Origin: Tethya wilhelma
Taxonomy: Eukaryota > Porifera > Demospongiae > Tethyida > Tethyidae
DNA: 64,000 nt
Direction of reading: 5' to 3'
Assembly: GCA_964030475.1 (NCBI GenBank)
Contig: CAXIPT010000001.1
Location: forward strand, 8,380,722-8,444,721
The notes beneath the pieces are model-generated. The model was not told where the DNA came from and searched no databases. It saw only the letters and a list, made by a program, of their open reading frames with translations. Within the stretch, counting starts at the first letter, position 1. Each line of letters begins with the position of its first letter. This document shows, one piece after another, positions 1 through 9,428 of the stretch. A program made the position numbers and the translations under genes.

Positions 1-600
1 TGTGGAAACTATTAGGGACTGGTTAGTCCTTACAAAAAGCTTGAGTAGCAGCTACATGCACTACATTAAGTAGAGGAGGCTAGTGCGCATGCGCATGCGC
101 ATAATAAGGCCACGTGGATAATGACCTTTGAACTACAAGAAGATGGCTATATTGAAGTACATGAATTTATACACTGAGTTTCAAAGCTTTCTAGTTTTTG
201 TTTAGGCTTATTTGTGATGAAAACGAGTATCAAGGAATGTAGTACCTATGAAAAGAACTTACTTTGTGCTGTCAAAGTTGGCTCAACACATTCTGGATCT
301 CTGGAAATGCTTTTCAAGTAAGTCAGTTAGGAAGTACGTACGTAAGTTAGAAGAACAAAAATGGCACTATGGTGGCTTCCCACTAGTGCTCTCTACGAGT
401 GCTGAGGAAACTTTTTGCGAATTTCAAGACTTGCAAGCAGTTGGTAATCTGTTAGTGAGCAAGAGCCTCTGAGAGTTTAATTTTATTTTTATGGTGGCCA
501 ACATTTTGTATTGTGTCTATGGGACAGTTGACCCATTCCTACTATATGTACTACCGTACGTATGATAGTACTACTATATTATAGAATGTATCGTAAATTG
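1..600 (+). repeat. Copy of interspersed repeat family R (partial)
   Basis: This stretch has no convincing gene. It is closely similar to 14175-14644 and, in part, to 8025-8360. It is also similar in reverse orientation to 10541-11476 and 45541-46140. Shared landmarks are a GCGCATGCGC tract next to CCACGTGG, a segment with AAGTACGTACGTAAG, the phrase GGTGGCCAACATTTTGTAT, and an ACCGTACGTATGATA end. The 74-codon open frame at 248-472 lies inside the repeat and recurs in the other copies with changes, so it is not treated as a gene. The type of element is not recognised. Confidence 0.7.
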
Positions 601-682
601 TGAAAATTTCGTAGTTGATAAATTTTCGTAATCGCTGCAGAGTATGAAAATTAAACGCACGAAAAATTGCAAAATAATGGGT

Positions 683-745
683 GGGGCTGTGTAATGCACT
701 GCCCATTCCTACACTACTTATTTTTTTGACATTTTTACTACTTGT
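683..745. repeat. Solo arm of the AGTAGTAAAAATTT inverted-repeat element
   Basis: The sequence from GCACTGCCCATTCCTAC to ACTACTTGT matches the right arm of the inverted-repeat elements at 13697-14143 and 46149-46436. The left arm is missing, so this is a remnant. The rest of 600-915 holds nothing else that I can recognise. Confidence 0.6.
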
Positions 746-915
746 GTATATATAACTTCAAAAGCTAGGATAGGGTTTATATTGTGGTGCAAGCCAGTTG
801 AACTATAGTTTTTCAGGGTGTACATATGGGATAATTTGTAAGGTTTGGGCTGTATAGTGATATTCACAGAGAGTGGACTATTACTTTGTATGCATCTCAT
901 TTTGTGTGGTTTTAG

Positions 916-1100
916 ATTGGCCTGTGGAAGTGGTTGATGCCAGCATAAAGTACAGTTCTGAGGAGTTTCAAAAGTTACTAGATGAAGCTGCTCTGAAGGT
1001 GAAGACAACTTACTGGTGAGGGAGATCAAATCATATACACACTGGCATACATTTTTCACACTAGCACTATGATGTACCTTATACACACACACTTACACTG

Positions 1101-1199
<99 letters not shown>

Positions 1200-4100
1200 A
1201 AGTGAACACCCTAACTACGATGCTCTTCTTCCTGCCCTGATCTCTCACGGAGTGGACTCTCTTTCGGACCATTGTCCCCTCACTCCTGGCATCCCCCTCA
1301 AACCAATGCTGGCTCATCCTACCAAAGGAATACAGGAGGTGCTCAAGAGATTTGAGGGTGCAGAGTTCACCTGTGAGTGGAAGTACGACGGTGAGAGGGC
1401 ACAGATCCATGTCCTTGGTGGCAGAGGGGGAGAGGTGAAGATCTACAGCCGCAACTCAGAGAATAACACCTCCAAGTATCCCGACATTATTGCTAGGATG
1501 CCAAAGGTATGATACAATGATGGTAGAACTTTTTTGAATTTCAAGCTATGCATGTTTGAGGTGGTGTGTTTAATGTTTACACGACAGTCATGACATGGAG
1601 GGTGGTTTTCTAGCACAGTTTGGCTCCTATCATCACAGACTTAAGTCAATCTGGTTTGAGAATAGTTATAAACATGCTTTCAATAATGAGATTTATAATG
1701 TTGATAATACATGTTCTACTTGTCTGTCTCATGGTTTTAGGAGCATTCAGACTGGTAAGGTGTAGTAAGCTGGAGAACGTGCACATTCCAATGACGTTTG
1801 AAATTTAAATAGAAAGTTATACAATTGTACCAGCATTCTCAAGCCAGATAGACTTTAGTATGGGAGAATTTACTCAACCTTGTACACACACATGTTATCA
1901 TGCATGCATATTATCATTGTATTGAAGTGTTAGTACATAATACGTACGTATTATTGTGATTGTTGTCGTTTGTGGATTCTGTGCTCTTCTTCTGTAGGTG
2001 CTAAAGGACACAGTTGAGTCTTGTGTCATAGATGCTGAGGCTGTTGCTTGGGATACTGACAAGCATCAGATACTACCATTCCAAATATTGAGCACTAGAA
2101 AACGAAAGGTATGATGTTTGTATAGCATTGTACTCTTGAGTATTGTAGCAAATAAGTTTGTTTTTTTCCGCTTGATGTTAAATTATGCATAGGATGCTGA
2201 TATTTCTGAGGTTAAAGTACAAGTGTGTGTGTTTGCTTTTGACCTCATCTATCTGAATGGAAAGGTGAGCATCAGGTTATGACTATATGCTATTAGTCTG
2301 GGCACCAGACCCTGTCTTGCTAGGTTTTAGGGGGATAGGGGAATCCCTAAAACCTAGTAAGAAAGGGTCTGGTGCCCAAACTAATATGCTATAGTATCAG
2401 TATCGGACTCAATCTCTACTATATTGTACGTCCCTGTAAACTGAAATTGATGGTGTTTATGTTCACTTTATAACAATAAAAAAGAAATAAAGTTTCTTTT
2501 GTTATCAGCCTATAATATCCCCTTGCTTGCTTGCAGTCACTTGTTAGGGAACCTTTCAAAGTAAGGCGTGAACTTCTTAAGTCATCGTTCAACCTAATTG
2601 AAGGGGTAAGTTAGTGAGCCATCTAGAATCTAGTGCACATTGTACTGTATAGTTCATACCAACACACACACACACACACACATGTCTACAGGAGTTTATG
2701 GTAGCTCAGTCCATGGATACTGACAATGTTGAACAAATACAAGAGTTTATGGATGAATCAATCAAAGGTTAGTAATTAATGTAATATTTATCGTTAACTC
2801 GATCACTATAAGTGGTGTTTTGTCTCCTAGGAAACTGTGAGGGGCTGATGGTGAAAACTCTAGAGAAGGCTGCCACTTACGAGATTGCAAGAAGATCACA
2901 TAACTGGCTAAAGGTACACATTGACTCAGAAGTGCTCTTTCATCGATATTAAAGTTTCAATGGACTAATAATATAATGTTGTATGTTCATCTTTCAGTTG
3001 AAGAAGGATTATCTTGAAGGTGTTGGTGATACGTTGGATCTGGTGGTGGTTGGTGGTTTCCATGGCAGTGGGAAGAGGACAGGAAAGTATGGTGGGTTCT
3101 TGTTGGCCTGCTACGATGATGAGGAGGAGGAGTTCCAGATCATATGCAAGGTAAGAGATCGATGATGCAGCAGTGTGTGATCCCTGTTGTATTGCAATGT
3201 ACTTCATAGCCTCATTCTCAAACTATCTGCATGCCGCATTGCTCATTCATTGACAAGGTTTACTGAATACCGTAATTCGGGAAATTTTCGTGTTAAAAAA
3301 ATTCTTGTAACAAATTTTTGTAATAAAATTTTTTTGTAGTTTCGCCATCAAAATGTATCTGTAACGGGTAATTAAATTTTCGTGGGTAAAAATTTTCGTA
3401 GTCGCCGCAGACTACAAAAATATTTAAATTGCGAAAATTTCCTGAATTACAGTATGTTAGGAAAGAATATGGTAAAGATTGTCAATGAAATAGATTAGTA
3501 TATGCAGGAGGCCTGGGAGGGAGGCTTTATGGAGATTAAATCTGTAGACGTCAATATCAATATGAATGTTCTGACAATAATGTGCTACTTGTCTGATCTC
3601 TTTTGTTTGTGTGTTGTAGATTGGCACTGGCTTTAAGGATGAAGAGCTGACTCAACACACAGAATTCTTAAAGAATCACATCTTGGAGAAGCCAAAGCCT
3701 TACTATCGTTACAATGAGAGTGGAGTTATCCCAGACCACTGGTTTGACTCAGTGCAGGTGAGGCTGCCATTCATCCTGATCTGCAATCTACAAATAGCAT
3801 TGACCATATATATCTCTAATAAACATATTTTGTATCCATCAGGTGTGGGAGGTAAAAGCTGCTGATCTCTCTATCTCTCCGGTCTATACTGCTGGTGCTG
3901 GAATAGTAAGTATGATTGTACATGTTCAAGACTATTCCACTTTCTATTAGTTTATAGAGTGGAAGGTGTCTCTGCTTAGAATTCCATTTGCATAATTATA
4001 ATGCCATTGAGGTACTTTTATCATGAAAGTTTGGCTACAACCATTAATTTTATGTTTATGTATGAAGAATCTTCATAGACTTTAATGAGGGTAGTGTTAT

Positions 4101-4385
4101 CATGTAGTCTCCTATCAGTGTGCAACCACTCCACTATTTCATGATATATTGACCAAGTGAAGTATTGAAGATTTGAAGCAGTGATCCAATCACATTCTAT
4201 ATTCACACACGTAGGCTGACCCAGAGAAAGGCATCTCTCTCCGTTTCCCTCGTTTCCTGAGGATCAGAGATGACAAGAAACCAGAGGAGGCCACCACAAG
4301 CAGGCAAGTGGCTGACATGTACAAGAGCCAACAAAACATTGTCAAAACTACAGGTAGCTCACATGACCCTGAAGATTTCTACTGA
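916..4385 (+). CDS. LIG1: DNA ligase I, C-terminal part (5' end outside window)
   Basis: ATP-dependent DNA ligase that seals nicks in Okazaki fragments and repair patches in the nucleus. Exons read by eye: 916-1015, 1203-1506, 1998-2108, 2193-2264, 2537-2605, 2692-2767, 2831-2913, 2998-3150, 3620-3757, 3843-3905 and 4215-4385. All have GT-AG borders and compatible phases. The product follows the catalytic part of animal LIG1 closely. The adenylation lysine motif KYDGER is encoded at 1381-1398. Further motifs are [23 protein letters not shown] and ISLRFPRF, and the end DPEDFY matches the vertebrate DPEDTY end. The N-terminal PCNA-binding and DNA-binding exons are not visible and should lie upstream. 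The introns carry repeats at 2294-2383 and 3265-3457. The acceptor at 1202 follows a long CT/AC microsatellite. Confidence 0.95.
1098..1196. repeat. CT and AC dinucleotide microsatellite
   Basis: About 60 bases of CT repeat are followed by about 30 bases of CA repeat. The tract ends a few bases before the LIG1 exon at 1203, so it forms the pyrimidine tract of that 3' splice site. The open frame read antisense through it is low complexity and not a gene. Confidence 0.95.
2285..2392. mobile_element. 90-bp foldback element with 9-bp target duplication
   Basis: Element 2294-2383 begins TAGTCTGGGCACCAGACC and ends with its near reverse complement GGTCTGGTGCCCAAACTA. The arms span about 40 bases each around a GGGATAGGGG centre. 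It is flanked on both sides by ATATGCTAT (2285-2293 and 2384-2392), a perfect 9-bp target site duplication. It lies in a LIG1 intron. A second element with the same terminal TAGTCTGG and a 9-bp duplication is at 6158-6204. No coding capacity. Confidence 0.85.
3265..3457. repeat. Diverged inverted-repeat element, TACCGTA..GGGAAATTTTCG type
   Basis: It starts near TACCGTAATTCGGGAAATTT and ends near AAATTTCCTGAATTACAGTA, with several GAAAATTT and AAATTTTCG runs between. It resembles the cleaner copies at 33973-34183 and 42561-42763. It sits in a LIG1 intron. Confidence 0.55.
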
Positions 4386-4712
4386 ATCTGTACTACTTTG
4401 TCATTTGTTATAATATTATACTTCATTGAGAGTGGTAGATTTGCCTGCGCACAGACCATACAATTAATATGACGACTTTGTAGCCTCGTCCCCAGGCTAA
4501 TAACTTTGCACTGTATGTAGGCAATGATTATGTGCCTGTGAACAGTGGTGAACAAATCAATGATAATCATCAAAGAGTCATTACAAAACATCACTCATAA
4601 ATCTACACAACAATGTACCTTCTAGTCTTAACAAACAATATTCTTTTTCACAGTACTTAAAAAACAACACCTCATTACACACAACAAGATGAGTCCGAGG
4701 CTAATTACACAT

Positions 4713-5954
4713 TCAATTCTGAGGTGGTCCAAACTGATCTACATAGGAGTGTTCTATCAAGGGTGTTTCATTCTCCTCACCTTTACACTGACACTTAATG
4801 AACCCTCCGTGGGTGAGACCTCCCCTCTTTTTACGACCACAGGCCTGAGGGCATGTCCACACATAGGCACACCACACTCGCTCAAAAAATCCATTCCGTT
4901 TTACATCGCATCCACGGTGAGTGCACGTATAGCAACGGATGCTGTCGACACCAAAGCCACACTCTGTGCAACTAAACACCGGACAAGAATCCCAGTCGAT
5001 TTCTTCACTGCCGCCCAACACACCCGGACCAATGATGTACTTGGAATCGACCTTGGCTTTCATCTTCCACCTCCGGCAGCACCGTGGGGCACTCATGACT
5101 CCACACCCCTTGGGACAACGCAGCGATCCATCTCGTTGGACCACCAACACTTCTCCACAGGGAGTCTCTTCTCCTTTCTTTTTCTTGACGGTTCGACATG
5201 TGAACCCACCAACACGCCAGGTGCACTTTTTGCAGTAGTAATAGGGAACTTTGCCTATTTCTTCCTTTTCCATCTCCTGGGTGAGTTCTTCGTCAGAGCT
5301 GGTTTCAGGTTCCTCTTCTGGCTTCAGCTTCATGACTGCTTTGAACCATTTTGTGTGTCCTGCCTGAAGCCTAGCAAACTCACCAAACTTTTCATCTTCA
5401 TTCATGTGACGTTTCACGTACTTTATCGCCTTCCGCATGTTTTTGTCAAGGAATGGAAGTTGACTTATTATCCCCTGTTGGTTCCTGGGATCATTGACAA
5501 ACTTCCAAAGTCTCTCCAACAGTTTCAGCATAACATCATGCTTATTAATGCCATAAATGTCGTGACTACTCTCAGCAAATATTCTTTCTGAGAAGAGCAT
5601 AGAGCCTGACATCTTCTGTTGGCCTTCAGGAGGACTGTGATAGCTGAGATGCATCTCTGGTTGGTCTCGATGGGTCAACTCGTCAACCATACACTCATGG
5701 ATGTATGGAAACTTTGCCATGTCATTCTGACCGATGTTTGTGTAGTACTCAACCTGAAAGTAACGCTTTCCTACTTCCATGTACCTTCTGAGCTGCTCGA
5801 ATGAATTGACAACTTGAAGCTTGGCCACCAATACTTCGTCTCGAGTGATCATGTCTCGAAATGTTGTACACACCCTAAGACAAGTACTCAGTGTACCTTG
5901 AGATAAATGGTGGAAGATGATGGGAAAGACATCCAGCGGTAGATTGCATTCCAT
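4713..5954 (-). CDS. F-box protein with Cys-rich C-terminus, single exon
   Basis: A 413-codon open frame starts at ATG 5954 with no intron. Residues about 4-45 (LPLDVFPIIFHHLSQG, then CLRVCTTFRDM) look like an F-box, the motif that binds SKP1 in SCF ubiquitin ligases. The middle is charged and helical. Residues about 235-390 contain many Cys pairs (YYCKKC, CPKGC, CTEC, CYTC, CPQAC, CQCKG) that look zinc-binding, but they match no domain I can name. By inference it is a substrate adaptor with a zinc-binding recognition part, but the substrate is unknown. The gene is convergent with LIG1, with about 330 bases between them. A long antisense frame over the same DNA is a shadow. Confidence 0.75.
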   Translation of the reverse strand: MECNLPLDVFPIIFHHLSQGTLSTCLRVCTTFRDMITRDEVLVAKLQVVNSFEQLRRYMEVGKRYFQVEYYTNIGQNDMAKFPYIHECMVDELTHRDQPEMHLSYHSPPEGQQKMSGSMLFSERIFAESSHDIYGINKHDVMLKLLERLWKFVNDPRNQQGIISQLPFLDKNMRKAIKYVKRHMNEDEKFGEFARLQAGHTKWFKAVMKLKPEEEPETSSDEELTQEMEKEEIGKVPYYYCKKCTWRVGGFTCRTVKKKKGEETPCGEVLVVQRDGSLRCPKGCGVMSAPRCCRRWKMKAKVDSKYIIGPGVLGGSEEIDWDSCPVFSCTECGFGVDSIRCYTCTHRGCDVKRNGFFERVWCAYVWTCPQACGRKKRGGLTHGGFIKCQCKGEENETPLIEHSYVDQFGPPQN

Positions 5955-6148
5955 TATTAGCCTTTGCCCTCTCTAGCTGTCTTAGTCTCAGACTCTGGCT
6001 AGGTTAGCTTCCTTCTTCAGCAGTTCTTGACTCGCTAGTGGGTGTGTGCTTGTGGGCGTCTCAAAGTCATGTGAACAAATTAGCCCCGCCCACACTATCT
6101 GCATGAAAATGCGGTAAAGCAGAAGCATCCGTTCCTCAGTGCGACTCG

Positions 6149-6213
6149 ATCGCAATGTAGTCTGGCTTGCCAGACTCTTCGCAAGAGTCTGGCAAGCCAG
6201 ACTAATCGCAATG
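6149..6213. mobile_element. 47-bp perfect hairpin with 9-bp target duplication
   Basis: Element 6158-6204 is a 22-base arm, a CGC loop and the exact reverse complement arm. The arm begins TAGTCTGGCTTGCCAGACTC. The flanks ATCGCAATG at 6149-6157 and 6205-6213 are identical, a perfect 9-bp target duplication. It shares its terminal TAGTCTGG and duplication length with 2294-2383. It lies in DNA just upstream of the TRAF-type remnant. Confidence 0.88.
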
Positions 6214-6374
6214 CACCAGCATCTCTTCAAGTTACGACTGAACTCGACAAAATTGATTTTAACTCTGTTGAAAAGCCTTCTCAAGATTTTTTCAACATTC
6301 CACAAGAAGAGCTAGTCAAGCCTAGTGAGTGTGAGTGAGTTGAGTGAGTTGGGGGAGTAAGTGAAGTCAAACAG

Positions 6375-6646
6375 CATTCAGACTTCTGTCCAAAGCATCC
6401 GTGGCAGTGTCAGTACTGTGAATACAAGTCAACATATGACGTTGGAGTTAATGAACATTTGCCAACTTGTCCGAAGAGTCCAGTAGAGTGTCCAAACACA
6501 TGTGAAGTTGGCTCAGTGCCTCGTTGTGATCTGGAGTCCCATCTGGCAATGTGTCCTCTTCAGCCCGTGCCATATCATGTCAGTATGCTGAAGTAAGTTG
6601 TGATGTGATGGTCCCTCGTAGAGACCTTGGTGATTTTCCCGTGTAA
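6375..6646 (+). pseudogene. TRAF-type zinc finger fragment, frameshifted
   Basis: Frame 1 (6375-6596) encodes spaced Cys/His such as FCPKHPWQCQYC, HLPTCP, VECPNTC and HLAMCP, as in TRAF-type zinc fingers. Around 6573-6577 about five extra bases shift the frame into a stop. The expected continuation CQYAEVSCDVMVPRRD is read in another frame from 6578 to a stop at 6646. No RING or MATH domain is visible nearby. It is either a decayed TRAF-like gene or one with a sequence error. Another open stretch at about 6245-6340 could be part of it. Confidence 0.6.
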
Positions 6647-6789
6647 GTCGAAGATTAATAAGAGTTGCGCTCACTCAGGTACATTAAGGCACGGGACCGC
6701 TGAAGACCTGTTTCCATGGCAACCAAACTTTTATGGGAGAATCGACTTACCATGTACTACTAATAAAATTTGCCACTCCGTCTTTCAGT

Positions 6790-6985
6790 ACCCTACTTCA
6801 CTCCACCCTACTTGACTTCACTCCACTCCACTCTACTTCACTCTACCCTATATTACTCCACTCCACTCTACTTCACTCTACCCTACTTTACTCCACTCCA
6901 CTCTACTTCACTCCACTTCACTCCACTCCACTCTACTTCACTTTACTTCGCTCCACTTCACTCCACTCCACTCCACTCTACTTAA
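6790..6985. repeat. TCACTCCACTCTACT-type satellite, array 1
   Basis: Short degenerate units of the form CTCCACTCTACTTCA are repeated for about 200 bases. A second array of the same type is at 9166-9428. The two arrays flank duplication copy 1. Open frames of S-T-P-L-H composition across it are not genes. 6985-7122 is purine-rich and AT-rich without features. Confidence 0.9.
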
Positions 6986-7187
6986 TCTTGGGTGTAAGGG
7001 GGTAATCCTGGGGGAGGGGAGAAGGGGAAAATAATAAAATAAAAAATCAGTCTATAAAAAGCATTAACTAAAAAAAGGTTCAGAAAAAAAACATGCATGA
7101 AACATAGTGATTAATGATGACTATATTGACTATTTGCCATAATAATTGTGATGCACCATGTATCTTCATTGATATCAGTACATGTAC

Positions 7188-7364
7188 CTCTTCTTGGACT
7201 AGTTTCCTGAGTATGGTCGTCAGAAGGTTCTCTATGAACTGAGGGAAGTGGTTGGGAAAGGCCTGTACCAAGTAGGTGATGGTCTTCACTATCGCAACAA
7301 CCCCCTCCGGTTTCACATCACAGATGCAGTACTGACATCCTCGTATTATGACTTCAGCACATGT
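7188..7364 (-). pseudogene. Orphan exon, copy 1 (59 codons, HEAT-like helices)
   Basis: On the minus strand an AG acceptor (CCCTCAG) precedes a 177-base open stretch that ends at a GTACAT donor. It encodes GCQYCICDVKPEGVV, then VKTITYLVQAFPNHFPQF, then ILRKLVQEE. The helical pattern suggests an alpha-solenoid segment, but I cannot name the protein. No neighbouring exon is visible, and an identical copy lies at 14710-14886. It is probably a stray exon carried by the duplicated block. Confidence 0.4.
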
Positions 7365-7623
7365 CTGAGGGATAACAACAAGTGGGTATGTGATTAAGGT
7401 ACATTATGAGGGTAAACAGAGATATAATTATGTGATTAAGAAACATTATGAGGGAAAACAGTGGATGTAATTAAGGTACGACTGTATGAGGGTTAACAGA
7501 GGTATGTGATTAGGTACATTATGAGGGTAAACAGAGGTATGTGATTAAGGTGCATTATGAAGGTAATAGAGGTATGTGAGGATCATACCATGGCAAACTG
7601 TCCTGGCTGAGAGATACATATAA

Positions 7624-8027
7624 TAGTAAAAATTTCAAAAAAATAAGTAGTGTAGGAATGGGCAGTGCGGTAAAAAGTATTGGAACAAGGCATGGTCTTA
7701 ATTTCGGCACATGAATACTTCATTTTTATTCTTGATCACTTATATATAATTATGGATTTTCAGTGTTGTGTTGCGACGATCTGCATACAATAGTACCATA
7801 GCTATAGCTTATGATTACTGCATTGGTTCAAATTTCTCAGTACTATATATTATAGCTAATCACTTGGCTACTGAAATAATGGAGTAAACTATAAAAGACA
7901 GGTATATAATTAACTTAAACTGGATTGCCAGCCAAGAGTTGGACATAAAAATGATCGAAGTAGTCGTGCCGAAATTGAGACCATGCCTTGTTCCAATACT
8001 TTTTACCGCACTGCCCATTCCTGGCAA
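7624..8027. repeat. Inverted-repeat element, AGTAGTAAAAATTT family
   Basis: The left arm AGTAAAAATTTCAAAAAAAT to TCGGCACATG and the right arm TCGTGCCGAAATTGAG to CTGCCCATTCC are reverse complements of about 90 bases. They surround a unique AT-rich core. The outer end of the right arm is lost, and the element runs directly into repeat R. The copy in block 2 is at 15146-15549. Confidence 0.8.
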
Positions 8028-8447
8028 GTCCCTACGAAAAGCTTGAGTAGGAGCTACATGCACCTCAGTATGCTAGAGGAAGCTAATGCGCATGCCCATA
8101 AAATGCCACGTGCAAAGATAACGAATGGCACTATGGTGGCTTCCCATTAGCGCTCTCAGAGTCTCTACGAGTGCTGCGGAAAGGGAAGTTTTTGTGAGTT
8201 TTAAGACTTGCATGCAGTTGGTAATCTGTCAGTGAGAGCTTCTGAGCAACTTTCAAGGTCTAGTTTTGTTTGACTGACTATAGATTTTTATGGTGGCCAA
8301 CATTTTGTATAGTGTCTATGGGACAGGCGGCCCATTGTACTACGGTACGTATACGCGTATTATACGTAGTAATTTTTGTGCACTGATGTGAATAATTATT
8401 GAAAACAATAATAATAAGTGTGGACAGCATATTATCTATGAATTCAG

Positions 8448-8693
8448 TATCGCAATGATTGTGGTGATTTTCCTCTTCATGGTGCAGTAGACTGTGTCAG
8501 AACTCTCCTAGAGTATGGAGCTCATAATTTTATTGATGCTGTCAACTTTGAGAACAAGACTGCTAAGGATCTGATTTATGGTAAATTTGCTCAAAATAGT
8601 ATGAGGGAAGAAATGCTTGAAGATATTGAGTCACAAGAATTCCATCCATCCACTCTTCAGTGTTTGTCTGCATATATGCTGTTAACAGCATAA
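8448..8693 (+). pseudogene. Ankyrin-repeat-like terminal exon fragment, copy 1
   Basis: After an AATTCAG acceptor the frame encodes YRNDCGDFPLHGAVDCVRTLLEYGAHNFIDAVN and then NKTAKDLIYG. This has the shape of one ankyrin repeat (xPLHxAV, LLxxGA). It ends with a stop inside the palindrome at 8659. No upstream exon is seen. It lies in the duplicated block and recurs at 15970-16215. Confidence 0.4.
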
Positions 8694-8802
8694 TTATATG
8701 CAGACAAACACTGTTGTTCGGTAGGTACGTACTCTATACTTAATGTTGTGCTGCAATGTTGCAGCACAACATTAAGTATATAGAGTATACCTACCGAACA
8801 AC
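8659..8802. repeat. Two adjacent near-perfect palindromes, copy 1
   Basis: 8659-8714 has arms CAGTGTTTGTCTGCATATA and the reverse complement around GCTGTTAACAGC. 8715-8802 has arms of about 40 bases, from TTGTTCGGTAGG to TGTTGTGCTGC, around AATGTT. Both could form cruciforms or hairpins. They recur at 16181-16324. Confidence 0.85.
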
Positions 8803-9095
8803 ATGTCTGAGTTTGTGTCTTGGCATGACTTAGCACATAATTGACTGCATGCATATAGTAAGGATAACATTGTGGAAATTGTATTAATAATTATTATTAA
8901 TGTGCCAATAAAAAATGTTCGCAAAATTTGATATTTTTTCCATGCAATAATAATTATTGCAAGTGACTAATTAATTACACACAGCTGCAGTTCACACATG
9001 TATACAATAAACAGAACTCAAATTGAATCATATGTAGCTAATTCAGATCTGTCACAAATATTTACATGGTCAAACCCATGCCACTGCAAAAGTCA

Positions 9096-9164
9096 CTAAT
9101 TTGATTGTGATGCTGCTATTTCATAATCTTCATCAGTTGGATCTTCGAAAATCTCTTCCATTGA
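9096..9164 (-). pseudogene. Truncated 3' end of beta-helix receptor gene 1
   Basis: The minus strand from 9164 to the stop at 9096-9098 encodes the same last 23 codons as the intact gene at 16627-16695, ending DEDYEIAASQSN. The copy breaks at the N at 9165, with no further receptor sequence beyond it. Confidence 0.85.
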
Positions 9165-9165
9165 N

Positions 9166-9428
9166 TCACTCTATTTCACTCTACTTCACTCTACTTCACT
9201 CCACTCCACTCTACTCCACTCTACTTCACTCCACTCCACTCTACTTCACTCTACTTCACCCTATCCTACTTCACTCTACTCTACTTCACTCTACTTCACT
9301 CCACTTCACTCCACTCCACTCTATGTCACTCTACTTCACTCTACCCTACTTCACTCCACTCCACTCTACTTCACTCCACTTCACTCCACTCCACTCCACT
9401 CTACTCTACTTCACTCTACCCTACTTCA
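9166..9428. repeat. TCACTCCACTCTACT-type satellite, array 2
   Basis: Same unit type as 6790-6985. It starts directly after the ambiguous base and ends at CTACTTCACACTTCAAG, where the next repeat begins. Confidence 0.9.

Larger units (their letters stand above)
7123..9164. repeat. 2-kb duplicated block, copy 1 (truncated at an N)
   Basis: This block matches 14645-16692 at a constant offset of 7522 over nearly its whole length, with only scattered base changes and small indels near 9009 and 9046. It carries an orphan exon, an inverted-repeat element, part of repeat R, an ankyrin-type fragment, two palindromes and the last 23 codons of receptor gene 1. It stops abruptly at the only ambiguous base in the window (9165), and satellite sequence follows. 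Confidence 0.92.

Noticed and set aside
718..1410. Two minus-strand frames of 124 and 105 codons
   Set aside because: They lie antisense to LIG1 exons and the CT/CA microsatellite and are low complexity in part.
4689..5591. 300-codon plus-strand frame
   Set aside because: It is a shadow of the F-box gene on the other strand, which has the Cys pattern and a sensible start.
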